Assembly (NCBI GenBank): GCA_019321725.1
Contig: CM033110.1
Coordinates: 16,361,278-16,425,277 of the forward strand
Source: Paulownia fortunei
Lineage: Eukaryota; Streptophyta; Magnoliopsida; Lamiales; Paulowniaceae
Direction: 5' to 3'
Length of the DNA stretch: 64,000 nt
Positions within the stretch are counted from its first letter, which is position 1. Each line of letters starts with the position of its first letter. The position numbers and the translations under genes were made by a program. Under the pieces are notes generated by a model that saw only the letters and a program-made list of their open reading frames with translations, searched no databases and was not told where the DNA came from. Positions 37,259-48,834 of the stretch are shown piece by piece.

Positions 37259-37735
37259 TGCCAATCTCTGACCCGAGGAAACCTTTGCACGCCTCTGTTA
37301 CCTTTTGAGAGGCCTACGACCTATAGAAACTGTCTACCTAAGACTGTCCCTTGGTCCATAGGTCCTGACACAAGGTTAGAATTCTAGCTTTTTCAGAGTG
37401 GCATCTCACTGATAGCTCGGGCCCCCTGGAAGGAGGCCTTCTTCGCCTTTCACCTAAGCTGCGCAGGAAAGGCCCAAACCCAATTCCAAGGAACAGTCAA
37501 GCTTCATAGGATCTTTCTATCCAGGTGCAGGTGCAGGTAGTCCGCATCTTCACAGACATGTTTATTTCACCGAGCCTTTTTCCGAAATAGTACCCAGATC
37601 ATTGCGCCTTTCGTGCAGGTTGAAACTTATCCGACCAGAAATTTCGCTACCTTAGGACCTTTATAGTTACGGCCGCCGTTCACTAGGGCTTCGGTCGCCG
37701 GCTCTCCTGTCATCAGGTCACCAACTTCCTTGTAA
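37259..37735 (-). pseudogene. Nuclear insertion of plastid 23S rRNA (NUPT)
   Basis: On the minus strand this is an internal segment of plastid 23S rRNA of about 475 bases. Recognisable parts are the ACGGCGGCCGTAACTATAA stretch, CTAAGGTAGCGAAATTT, the AGATGCGGACTACCTGCACC stretch, CTGCGCAGCTTAGGTG, GCGAAGAAGGCCTCCTTCC and GAGGCGTGCAAAGGTTTCC. It lacks both rRNA ends and sits inside a nuclear repeat, so it is not a working gene. Many differences from the plastid sequence I remember are C-to-T or G-to-A, as expected for methylated nuclear DNA. A six-base GCACCT duplication is also seen. It replaces about 20 bases present in units A and C. Confidence 0.93.
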
Positions 37736-37766
37736 TTATGTGATCTATGGTGGTCAAACGCATATT

Positions 37767-37893
37767 GCACTAGGTAGAGTTTGCACATGGTGGAAATCCA
37801 TCATTCATCCACACACACTCACATGGGTATGTGTTTTTGTGTGTGAATGAAGGGTAAATGCTACACCCAATGCATTTCACTAGGTGTAGCATC
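37767..37893. repeat. Long imperfect foldback in unit B
   Basis: Sequence from GCACTAGGTAG to ACTCACATGGG folds back on the segment from TATGTGTTTTTGTGTG to CTAGGTGTAGC. Inside it are two smaller hairpins: TTCATCCACACACA against TGTGTGAATGAA, and GCTACACCCAATG against CACTAGGTGTAGC (37,860-37,890). It corresponds to a foldback-type MITE or a conserved structured part of the unit. Confidence 0.6.
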
Positions 37894-38710
37894 AAGGAGA
37901 CCGATCTAGGGTACCTGACCCTGACTTGTATAAATGGGCGGTTACAAGCTTCCACATCGTAAATATAAAAAAAATAAAACTGAACCCTAAAATATGTACC
38001 CATATATTTGGCACCCCTGATTCCTCTCCAGTTCCATCCCCAACTTCATACCCAGTCCCTAGAGCAACAAACATCCCTTCTCCTAAAATTAGCTTGATCC
38101 GCCACCTCATCAAGATTCTAGCATTTAGTATACATTGATTTTTTCAATTTTTCATTCCTTCCATTTTCCGCCATGTATGCATCCTTTTTTTTTTTTTTTA
38201 AATACAACCAAATTCATGGTTTGAATGGTGTTTTTGCATGTTTTTCTTTAGTTTCAAGTGTGAAATTGTACTGATGTAAAAAATTATTGTTGGAAATTGG
38301 TAAGATTTTTTTTTCTAAATTTGGCATATAATTTGAAATTCATAACATGCTTTAAGTGTTTTCTTAATTAAATTTGGTTTGAAAATATATTGTACTAAAT
38401 AACATATTGTAATCAATTTATCATTTTATTTTGTTGTCATTTGAGTGATGTTTGCATGCATCCCATTCCAATTTTTGTTTTACTAACCCACCCAAATTTA
38501 TTGCCTTTATTCAATGACGAATGTTGGAATGTCAAACAAGTGTTGATTTTTTTTTATTTTACCTACAATAAATTTGATAGTACTTCTAATTTACATATTT
38601 GAATTAATAGATTAATGGAGTTTGCATTCATTATTTCTCTTCGTGCCTAGTTGGTGCACAATAAGTTTGTATTACATAAGATGGGGTATTTGTAATGATG
38701 TTATGAAAAT

Positions 38711-40383
38711 TTGTGAACGCAAGTGCATGTTATCGTATACAAGTAATAAAGTGATGAATCAATTATCGTTCCCACGAGGATTGTTGAATTATTAAGTACC
38801 AAAATTATGTTAACTCTAATTTTATTTGAATAAATGCATTTTTGTGTTTTTGTTTATAAACTAAATTCAACTAAACTAAATTAATAATAGAAAATATTTA
38901 AAGATGAAATTCAATAACTAAAAAGCCTAGGATTATGATTTCACCATAATTAATCCGAATTGAATAATTTATCTCATCAATCTCAATTTAATTTCTAAGT
39001 GATAGTCGAGAATCCCTAAATTATCCACTAGCCTCTCCCAAGGTCTAATGAAAATATCATCAATTGCTAACCCACTATATTCTTATGTAAATTAGAACAA
39101 TCAACAATTCATTAGGTTCTATGGATCTCTAACAAGACTACACAAACCATGCAAGTATATTCATATTTTACATGTAATTTATGATTTTTTATACATAGAA
39201 CTAGACACATATATCACCTCCCGGGTCAATATGATTACCAAATCATTCAATTAGTGGCCAAGTAATTGAAAGCATTCAAAACCATGTAGAAAATTCAATT
39301 TGAAGATAAATTGAGAATTGAATTAATACAAATATTCAAAACATCATAATTAGATTACATCACAACCCTAGAAAAATAAATTAGTTCATGGTGGTAAAAA
39401 TGAATAATAACATAACAATATTCATGAACATAATTAATGAGAAAAAGAGGAAAATGAAATAAAACTTGAAAGTAGGATGAGTTTCTTCCCTTCTGGATGA
39501 CTTCTTCTCAACTCTTGGAAGAAATCTCTCATCTTCTTCTCTTCTTCCTTCTTCTTTCTTGACACTTTTTTCTCTTCTCTCCCTCTCTAGCTGATTTCTT
39601 TCCTTGGAGGCTTTTTGAATCCTTAAAATTGGATGTGTGATGCCCTAAAGAGGGCAAAAATCCTATTTTGACCCTACTTTTCCGCTTTTCAGCGCCTAGG
39701 CGCCGTGCTCTCTATTTTTTTTGGCACCTAGGCACCCTGTTTTGGCGCCTAGACGCTATTGCTGCAGTTTTTCTCTTTCACTGATAGTGTTCAGCCCTTT
39801 GTTTGACCTAGTTCTAGGATGAATTGACTTTTGGTGTCTTCTAAGGATGCAGTTTTTCTCTTTCCCTAATAGTGTTCGACCCTTTGTTTGACCTATTTCT
39901 AAGATGAATTAGCTTTTGGTGTCTTTTAAGGAATTGTAGATCTATGTCTTATCTTTCCATATCTACTTGAATCAACTCGATATGAAATCTTTGAAAAGCG
40001 TTATGGCCATAATACCAAAGTATATCATACTAGAAAATTTCAATCAAGTACAGACTCTTTAACCTAATTTTTCTTATTGAAATCGAAAGAAATGGATTTT
40101 GTGATGAACATAGAAGTTATAGATATGTCTTTTGGCCTTCTAGTGGTTTAAGAATAAAGTTAAAATGATATTTGAGAAAAGGAAATATGAATACTGCTCA
40201 TAATAGCACTATACTGAGGGTTTTTCTAAAATTTAACCAAGTTTTGTGTTTCTTTCCATTTTCTTCTCCTTTTACCATTACCTACAATTTTTAAAACTAA
40301 ATGAATATAAAGTAACATAAATACTTGAAAATAAACCAAATGTTAATCAAAAGGCATACGCATTATTAGTATAAATCCAACTC
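38711..40383 (-). mobile_element. Ty3/gypsy LTR (minus strand)
   Basis: A long non-coding segment is bounded on the left by GTGAACGCAAGTGCATGTTA, with repeat-unit sequence before it, and on the right by the AAGTTTGGGAG-type motif (minus strand) that precedes the 3' LTR in Tat/Athila-like elements. The same sequence recurs at 63,326-64,000 (same orientation). Its terminal 140 bases recur at 55,222-55,361 in the opposite orientation, which shows it is a repeat. It contains an 85-base tandem duplication and GGCGCCTAGGCGCC-type palindromes. The exact right boundary is inferred. Confidence 0.6.
39763..39932 (-). repeat. 85-bp tandem duplication within the gypsy LTR
   Basis: Two copies starting at TGCAGTTTTTCTC (39,763 and 39,848) each run to a TTTTGGTGTCTT block. 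They differ at several positions, so the duplication is not recent. Confidence 0.8.
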
Positions 40384-42530
40384 AAGAAATACTCCCAAAC
40401 TTAAACATTTGCTTATCCTCAAGCAAAAGAAAGAAATAAAACATTTAAAATAATAAGTGATAATCACAACCTACTAACTAAATGAGCTTCGAAATATGTT
40501 GTGAGTTTATAACTCAAAGAAATCTCAAAATATCATCAAAATGCATGATTTCAACTCAAGTGTCAAATTCATTCATCTTTAAATCCTTTGAGAGTGTGTG
40601 TGTCTAGCCTCTTACATCTAACTTTTTGCCACTTGAATTGGTTTATGCAAGCTCACAATTAAATTATTGATCTCTTATTTATGTGTTTTAGAATATCATA
40701 GGCTTATTTTTCATATCGCTCTTCACTAATGTAGACTAATACAATATCGAGGATCCTTAGGACTTCAAAAGCTTGTAATATGTGGCTAGGGCAATGGTAG
40801 GATAAAAGACAATATAGTGACTCAAATTACTCATAGCACATAACTATTCTAGAACCTTGTTGATGAGTACCACCAAATCTTCGTCTCACACCTTCACGAA
40901 CATTTCTTCTCCTGATTTGTCACACCACTTTATTCACTAAACTCCATTTATTTTTTTTTTATTTTTTTTGAAGTGCTACATCCCCAAACTTTATTTGTTT
41001 TTATGAACAATAGGTGTTGCACTCTTTTCTCATCTTTCTTTATAATTTTTTTTCAGGAGTTTTGTACAAATCATTACCTCTCTTTTGCCAATATTTTTTT
41101 TAACCACTTTCAATACTCAAAATGATGTTACTAGAATAACCGTGAGTTGAGTGTGGGGTAATATGTAAGATAAAAAAAATTCAATTCTTTGGCTGAGGTT
41201 AATTTTTGTAGGGTGACAAAGGAAATGACTCAATAGGCTCAACGGTGGATACTAGGGATTATGCATCATAAACAGGGTGTCTTGAAAGGCTCAAATGGTC
41301 CAAAATGGCCTAAATCACTTCCCTAATATTATGTAGCCTAAGATTTCATCTCGAGTGACAATCAAATAAGTTCTATAATTATATGAGATCGCCAAAAAAA
41401 AAAAAACTTCGAGTTCACATAAACTTCTTCTAAGTAAACATAAAAACTAAATGTTCAAGGCTATGTGCTCAATTTGTTAAAGGATTACAAGAAAGGTAAA
41501 AATATCACAAGAGTCAATCACATACATAAATACAACATTCGTCAATTTTCAAAAGTTATAAACAAACAAGATCAAATGAAGCACATACATCCACCCCCAA
41601 ACTTAGAACTAACATTGTCCTCAATGTTAAATAAAACAAGCTAAGACATAGAAGACTTCCCTGAATGAGGGTAGCGTTAATTCACATCAACTTCATCATC
41701 ACCCTCTTCTACAACAATGATGGATGTGCATTCATTAGTTGGTGGCATATCACTACTTATTTTGCAAATCCTCTCCCAAACTTGAGTTGGATTCTGAAAT
41801 AAAAACAAACAAAAATTCATCAAACTAAAAGAAAAAAAAAGAATATTAAACAACTAAATAAGAAAAAAAAATATAAAACACTTGGGTTGCCTCCCAAGAA
41901 GCGCTTAATTTATAGTCTTCAACTGGAATTCTTCTTTGCTCAACCGGGGTCCAAGAGTAAGTGTTTCTCATGCCATGCCTTTATATGCTCCAGAAGTATA
42001 GGTGATCCCCAAAGATAAGCATATTGAGCATAATCAGCATGGGATCAAGTGCCTCTTTTACATTGTTGAGTGCATGCCCGATGACCAATAATAGTTGTCT
42101 TTGTGTGAGAGAGATATTTGTATCATTTTCAATGTGAGGGATGATGAAATCTAAATAGATAGGTTTGTCAACATCCTCAAGTAGACCTTCAGTTCCCACC
42201 ATATAATGCTTTAATGAGCAATCTACCAATTCGTAATCCTCCACTTCATACTTGTGTAATGAGATCCCCGTATCATCCTCCACAACATTTGATATAGGTT
42301 TGTTATTTTATAGAAGATGGGGAGAAGAAACTTCGAGTGATGGATTTTGAGATGCGCTTGGTTGAACAGTTTCTTGATCTTCTCTATTCTCCGCTAGAAG
42401 TATTTGTGTTGATACCTCTTGTTCATCATTCATCAGTTTTTTAATCCACAAGACAGTTTCAATCTCTTCATCACGTAACAAACTAACATCCCAATATTCT
42501 TCTCTTTTCTCCGCTAGAGGTATTTGTGTT
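40384..42530 (-). mobile_element. Ty3/gypsy internal region remnant, 3' part
   Basis: Read on the minus strand, this holds motifs I know from the region after pol in plant Tat/Athila-type gypsy elements. These are AAGCGCTTCTTGGGAGGCAA at about 41,890-41,910, GTTCTAAGTTTGGGGGTGG at about 41,590-41,610, and a second TTTAAGTTTGGGAG near 40,385. No reverse transcriptase or integrase remains. Beyond 42,530 the sequence returns to repeat unit C, so the gypsy remnant interrupts the unit array. Confidence 0.6.
41981..42530 (-). pseudogene. Unrecognised coding remnant of the gypsy element
   Basis: About 175 codons on the minus strand stay in one frame with a single internal stop (in the segment near 42,305). 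They are rich in Glu and Asp and contain VEDDTGISLHKYEVEDYELV. A 30-base direct repeat (AATACCTCTAGCGGAGAA against AATACTTCTAGCGGAGAA) starts at about 42,511 and 42,393. I cannot match it to gag, protease, RT, RNase H or integrase. It could be a remnant of a variable ORF of the element or captured host sequence. Confidence 0.4.
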
Positions 42531-44660
42531 TTTCATGCATCAACTTAATGAGTTTTTCATGCATCAACTAAAAAAAAATAAAAAAAATAAAGCCTCCTTA
42601 AATATTCTATTCACCCTAGTTTTGCTTTTTGTAATTTCGTATTCATTTTATTCTCCTATTTCTTCATTATTTCTTTCATCCTCATCTATTTTTCCTTTAC
42701 GTGCATATTTAGTGCTCGTGCATACTTTGGTTGATTCAGCTCTCTTAATAATTTACTAATGAGTTTGATTTTTTAAACCCAAGTAGTTTCAGGGCAAGTA
42801 ATGGGTCCTATTGGACCCGTCCTGAACGTGCGCCATATGTATATAATATATATTTCTTTAAATATAATTAATCAAATTAATTTTTACTTGACTTAGGAGA
42901 CTGCCCTATTCTTACGTTTGTGGTTTTTGATCGTTCTTTACTTGTTTAGGGTTTCTATTCCTTCAAGATCTCCATCGTCAGTCGCTCCCTTAGTCCCTCC
43001 CACCCGCGTAAATCTGAATTAGGGGTTTCCATGATTTGTCCACTTCTTCAATTTTTCTTTTTTCCCTAGAGGTGGCTATTTTCCTTAGTTGAGTCCATTT
43101 CTTTCTTTTTATTTTCTTTTTATTTTGTTTAAATCTTTCCTTTAATTCTTTTTCCTTTTTTTATTTTCTTTTTATTTTCTTTTCTTTTTTTATTCATTTC
43201 ATAAGTTTTTGCCTTCCGCAACTTAAAACTAAATAGAAAAAACTTTCAAATCCTAAAATTTTAAATTAAATAAATTTACCTCATCTATGGAATAACAATA
43301 GTATACAGAGCAGTGGTAGGGAGATATCAAGGCGGAGGGCTTGGTATCGACGCTTAGGATCGCTCAGATTTGCTAGTAAGATTGCTTGGTATTTTTGATA
43401 GGTGAGGATCATAATCTGATTTCAATTACCTTGCTAATTTGTGAAATGAAAGTTAAATATTTAGAATTTGTACAAATAAAATTTTCACGGTTGGCGGATC
43501 CAATGGGTTGCACTTGTCGGGTGTAGGGTCGGGGCAGGGTGGGGCAGGTTCAGCTTTGGTCAAATTCATCCCAAACCCACTCTATTGTCGTCTCTACTAT
43601 AACACTAGAGGGTATTTGGCAAATTATATGATCTAGGGTGGTCAAATGCATGCTCCACCTAGTGTGTATCGGGTGGTGATCTATCGTTCATCCACAAACA
43701 CCCACATGGGTGTGTATTTTTGTGTGTTGATAAATGGTGAATGCTACGCTTGGTGCACTTCACCAGGTATAGCATCAAGGAGATCGATCTAGGTATACTG
43801 ACCTTAACTTATATAAATGGGCGGTTACAAGCTGCCACATCATAAAATTAAAACAAAGAGATAAAAGTGAACCCTAAAATATCTACCCACATATTTGGCA
43901 CCCCTGATTTCTCTCCAGTTTCATCCCTAGTCCCTAGAGCAGCACACATGCCTTGTCCTAACAGCGGCTGGATCCGTCACCTCATCCGGATTCCAACATG
44001 TCAGATTCTCGTCAGTATACACTGATTTTTCAATTTTTTATTCCTTCCATTTTTCCCATCTATGCATTCTGAATAATTTTTTCCACTTTTTAATAAAACA
44101 AAATTCATGATTTGAATGGTGCTTTGAATGTTTTTCTTTGGTTTCAAGTGTAAAATTATATTGATGCAAAACATTGTTGTTGGAAATTGGTATGAAATTT
44201 TTCTTAAATTTGGAATTTAGAACATGCTTTAACTGTTTTTTTTCCCTTTAATTTTGGTATGAAAATATGTTATACTAAATAACATATTGTAATAAATTTA
44301 CCATTTTATTTTGTCATCATTTGAGTAGTGTTTGCATACATCCTATTCCAATTTATATTTTACTACCCCACCCAAATTTATTGCCTATATTCCAAGAAGA
44401 ATGTTGGAATGTCAAACAAGATTTGATTTTTTTTTTTATTTTACCTACAATAAATTTGATAGTACTTCTAATTTACATATTTGAATTAATAGATTAATGG
44501 AGTTGCATTCACTATTTCTCTTCGTGCCTAGTTGGTGCACAATAAGTCTGTATTACATAAGATGGGGTATTTGTAATGATATTGTAAAAGTTGAAAAATA
44601 GCAGTATTTCTTTGCTTATATTCCAATCAAAATAATTGTGTTTAAGCATTTATATGGAGA
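42531..44660 (+). repeat. Dispersed repeat unit, copy C
   Basis: This third copy begins TTTTTCATGCATCAACTTAATGAG. It carries the 5' UTR-like segment (TTTAGGGTTTC at about 42,946), the GGCGGAGGGCTTGGTATCGA block, the hairpin at 43,743-43,773, a GTGTTTTTGTGTG-type foldback arm, and the AT-rich tail ending GGAGAGTCTAT at 44,664. Unlike copy B it is uninterrupted. It is followed directly by PHD-finger gene fragments. Confidence 0.8.
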
Positions 44661-45765
44661 GTCTATATATCAAAGTTTTTTTAAAAAAGTAACTATGAAT
44701 CAGATGTTACATAAAAATTTTCTGTACAAATAGAAAACACGTGTTTTTTCCTTTACAGTGACTTCGACTACTAGTCCAAGGAAGTTAGAATTAAAATGCC
44801 AAAGAAGATTGAGTTGAATATGAATCTCACAAATTAAATGATCTTCTTCAGACAAGGTTACTTGAAGATCTATATGTATTATATGTTCATGGTTCAAATG
44901 TAAAGTATTTGATAACTAATGTACATTCAAGTTTTAATATGTGACTGATCATTCTATCCTTTGAATATTTTGAGGGAGTTATTCAGGGATCCGGAATATT
45001 ATGTTCATGTGATGAATTCAAGGAAGACAAGATAAAGGCTGAAAACATCGCTAATTACAAATTTGATTTGGGATCCTCAGTTTTTTTCTATAATAATTGC
45101 AAATGTGAAATTTATACTCATCTGTACCATACATTTTGCATGTTTGTTTGAAAGCCAAAAAGATAGTGCTGACAAAAAAATATTTCTTTTGATTCATATA
45201 CTGTGCCAGAGGAGTCTGATTTCAATTTTGAATCAAATCAGTGATATTGAATACAAGTAATGAGCTAACTTTGAGGATTAATTAATGATACTATGTTATT
45301 TAGTGCTTGTTTTATGTACTAGAATTGCACATGCATTGTCCATTTATGCATAAAGTATCCATTGTTTTGTACTAATTCTTGAGTCTTGTCATGTCCATAC
45401 TTGGTTAGCATTTCTTTTTTCATCAGCTTACATGTCTACGAATCTTGTTAATCCATTTTCTTAATTCTAAGTAGCTTGTTTTGCTACCTTGGTTTCGCTT
45501 GCAGAATGTATAGGTCTTTTGAGTATTCGCCAAAGCACATGATATTGCAAATATTGCCAAAACATGTTCCAGAAGGAAAACTTTGCAGAGCACAATGCAA
45601 ATGCACTTGCTTCTAGAAGGGTCACTGGCGTTGATCCTCTTGAAGAAATAACGCAACGGTGCATTTGTATTGTTGAAACATTTGAATCTGACATAGTTGG
45701 ATGTAGCATTTGCAAGTTATGTTTCTGTCGATTTGTCGAAACTACCAAATTTTGTGGCTACATGA
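44661..45765 (+). pseudogene. PHD-finger gene fragment, copy 1
   Basis: These are broken coding blocks in the order found in plant PHD-finger proteins of the IDM1-like/At2g36720 type. SPRKLELK, then MPKKIELN after a one-base slip, lie at about 44,775-44,820. DLLQTRLLEDLYVLYVHG is at about 44,840-44,893. GVIQGSGILCSCDE is at about 44,974-45,015. After an intron-like gap, from 45,505, come YCKYCQNMF, EHNANALASRRVTGVDPLEE, CICIVETFESD and GCSICK. The tryptophan before YCKYC is a TGA stop. Intron-like spacing between blocks indicates a genomic copy and not a retrocopy. After GCSICK the sequence runs into the AT-rich tail found in units A-C. It cannot encode a functional protein. Confidence 0.72.
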
Positions 45766-47215
45766 AGATTCTAGCATACCAGACTCCCATCACGTACACT
45801 GGGCTTGTTAATTTTATTTTCAATTCATTTTTATCCATATATGCATCCTAAAGGATCTTTTCCCACTTTCGTTGAGATATAGCCAAATTGGAACATTCTT
45901 TGAATGGTGTCCTGCATGTTATTTAGTTTCAAGTATAAAAAGGTATGGATGTAAAATTTGTTGTTGGATTTGGACTGAAACTTTTCTTAAATTTTGGAAT
46001 TTAAAACATAACTTGAGTGGTGTTCCCTTTTTTTAAAAAAAAAATTATATATAAAAGTACATGGTACGCAATTATATGTTATAATAATTTTTCATTTTAT
46101 CTTGTCATTATTTGAGTGGTGTTTTGCGCATATCTCATCCCAATTTATTTGTTACGTCCCACCCAAGTTTGTTGTCTTTACTCCTGACAAAACTTGCAAT
46201 AACAGATAATCGTCGAACTAAAAGATCTAGCATTCTCTATTGAAAATACATATCATACAAGAGTCGTCCTTAATAGGACATTATATCAATGTTCAATAAT
46301 ATAGAATTGTCATGGTCGGTTTTTGTCCAAAACTTCTACTTTTTAAACACTAACCACAGTTTTTATCACTAATAATACTTCTATCTTCATAATCTTTATT
46401 ATAATTCACTCTTGTCAATGTTGCATGCAAGTCTGCTGATTGTCTTTTCTGCAACATGCAAAATTGACACTAAGTTTTCTTCTCTTATTTCCTGATCCAT
46501 ATTTGGTTTCTCTCAATTAATATGTTCTCCAATTTCTCTCTAGTCAAGCGCTCAATAGATAGTCCTTTTATTTGTGCCGCTCACATTGTCTTCCGATAAT
46601 ATTTTATTTGAATCTGAAAACATAAGTATTGGACAATAATCTTTTGAATTATCCCATAATATTTTTCAGATATGAGCATTCTTTCCTTAGAACAACTAGT
46701 CAATTTTGTATGTTGATATTTTGGAAAAGTCAATTGATTTAGAAAGATTCATTCCCATATTTTAAGTGTGTGCTAAATTGTTATTTTTTTCCTCTCAAGA
46801 ATTTTGATTAAAATTTATGGCATAAAAATCTTTGTCTTGAAACCAATTATAATTAACTAAATAGATTTATTGCCCGGAAGGGTTAGTTGGATGGAATTAC
46901 ATATTTAAAACAATTTAGGATGTTGTGACTGAAACAGGGCAATTTGTTGGTCGATATTTGGTGTATATAGAAATAGATCTGAGCATTTATTTAGTTTACG
47001 AAAATGGACCATTGATTTATTTCCTCAAAGTTATAATGTGTACTTGTGTAACTATAGCACAACTCTATATGTAATTTGTACATTATTAGGGATTATGCTA
47101 CAAACATAGAGGTATTTTGCTTGAGGGTAAATCACAAAGTAAGAGCCTAGAGAAATATTTAACAAATATTGTATTTAAACTTAGTGAATCTTCATTTAGT
47201 ATACTTACATAAAAG
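45766..47215 (+). repeat. Shared repeat tail and spacer between PHD fragments 1 and 2
   Basis: From 45,766 to about 46,200 this matches the AT-rich tail of units A-C (ATATATGCATCCTAAA, TTTGAATGGTGT and TTGTTGGA blocks). The 46,200-46,320 part is repeated at 48,715-48,840 (AACTAAAAGATCTAGCATTC). The remainder to 47,215 is AT-rich with no gene seen. Confidence 0.65.
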
Positions 47216-48250
47216 TTATTTATCATCAAATTATATTTCAAAAAGTAACTATGAATAAGATGTTACATAATTTTTTTCTTTACAACTACAAAGCATGTGT
47301 TTTTTTCTTTACAATGATGTCGACTTGTAGTCCATGGAAGTTAGAATTAAAATGATAAAAGAGATTAAGTTGAATAGGAATCACAAAAATTAAAATATCT
47401 TCTTGAGACAAGGTTACTTGATGATCTATATGTATTATATATTCATGGTTTTATTATGTGACTGATTATTCTGTCCTTGAATATTTTGAGGGAGTTATTC
47501 AGGAATTTGGAATATTATGTTCATGTGACGAATGCAAGAAAGACAAGGTGAAGGCTAAGAACATCACTAATTATGAATTTGATTTGGAATCCTCTATTGT
47601 TTTCTATCGTGATTGCATATGTGAAATTTAATCTCACCTGTACCATACATTGCATGTTCTGTTGAAAGCCAAAAAGATGGTGCTAACAGAATATTGTTTC
47701 TTTTGATTCATAATACTGTGCCAGAGGAGTCTGATTCCAACTTGAATGAAATAAGTGATATTGAACACATGTAATAAGCTAACTTTGAGGATTAATTAAT
47801 GATACTATGTTTTTTAGTTCTTGTTTTGTATGCACTGCACGTGCATTGCCCATTTATGCACAAGAAATGCATTGTTTTGTACTAATTATTGAGTCTTGTT
47901 AGCTTTATACTTGGTTAGCAATTTTTTTCAGATTACAAGACTACGAATCTTGTTAATCCATTTTCTTGATTCTAATTAGTAGCTTGTTTTGCTACCTTGG
48001 TTTCTCTTGCAGAATATATCAGTCTTTCCAGTATTCACCAAAGAACATGGTATTGCAAATATTGCCAAAACATGTTCCAAAGGGAAAAGTTTACAGAGCA
48101 CAATGCAAATGCAATTGCTTCCAGAAGGGTCACTGGTGTTGATCCTCTTGAAGAAATAACACAAGGTGAGTTCATATTGTTGGAACAATTGAATTTGACA
48201 TAGTTGGATGTGGCATTTGTAGGTTGTGTTTCTGTCGATTTGTCGAAAAT
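47216..48250 (+). pseudogene. PHD-finger gene fragment, copy 2
   Basis: This tandem copy lies about 2.5 kb after copy 1 with the same block order: a decayed KLELK block at about 47,338, GVIQEFGILCSCDECKKDKV at about 47,488-47,550, then from 48,012 a SSIHQRTWYCKYCQNMFQRE block and EHNANAIASRRVTGVDPLEE. Here the tryptophan before YCKYC is intact, unlike copy 1. The frame breaks after EEITQ. Different lesions in each copy show that they decayed after duplication. Copy 2 also runs into the unit tail (48,250-48,710). Confidence 0.72.
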
Positions 48251-48834
48251 ACAAATTTTTGTGGCTGCATCAAGATTCTAGCATACCAGACTCCCATCAC
48301 ATACACTGAGTTTGTTAATTTTATTTCCATTTCATTTTTCTCCATATATGCATCCTAAAGTATGTTTCCCCATTTCCTTTGAGATATAGCCAAATTGGAA
48401 CATTTGAATGGTGTTTTGCCTGTATTTATTTTGTTTCAAGTATGAAAACATATGAATGTTAAATTGTCGTTGGATTTGGTCTGAAATTCTTCTTAAATTT
48501 GGTATGGACTTTCGAATTTAAAACATGGCTTGAGTGGTGTTTTTTTTTTAAAAAATTATATCTAAAAGTATGTGGTTCTCAACAATATATTGTAACAATT
48601 TTGTAATTTTATCTTGTCGTCATTTAAGTGGTGTTTTACATGTATCTCATTCCAATTTGTTTATTACCATCCCACCCAAATTTGTTGCCTTTATTCCACG
48701 ATGAATTTTGGAATAACAAATAATCATGGAACTAAAAGATCTAGCATTCTCTGTTGAAGATATATATCATACAAGAGCAGTGTTTAATAGGACTTTATAT
48801 CAATGTTCAAGAATTTAAAACTGTCATGGCTTTG
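48251..48834 (+). repeat. Shared repeat tail after PHD fragment 2
   Basis: This matches the AT-rich tail of the dispersed units and the 45,766-46,320 segment, including the AACTAAAAGATCTAGCATTC block. No coding sequence is seen. Confidence 0.7.

Larger units (their letters stand above)
36011..38710 (+). repeat. Dispersed repeat unit, copy B (interrupted)
   Basis: This second copy begins TTTTTATGCCAACTTAATGAG. It includes a segment at 36,550-36,780 resembling a plant gene 5' UTR, with TTTAGGGTTTC (telo-box), CTTCAAG repeats and CTCCGCCGCCAG. Next comes the GGCGGAGGGCCTGG block at about 36,998. A plastid rRNA fragment (37,259-37,735), the foldback segment and the shared AT-rich tail follow. 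Homology to the other units stops at about 38,710, where a Ty3/gypsy LTR starts, and resumes at 42,531. Confidence 0.8.

Noticed and set aside
37259..37735. Functional rRNA gene
   Set aside because: Only an internal part of 23S is present, with many transitions and nuclear repeat sequence on both sides; treated as a plastid insertion.
45423..45748. Minus-strand ORFs of 77-93 codons over the PHD fragments, repeated at 47,976-48,254 and 49,444-49,747
   Set aside because: They recur only because the underlying DNA is duplicated; the recognisable protein reads on the plus strand.
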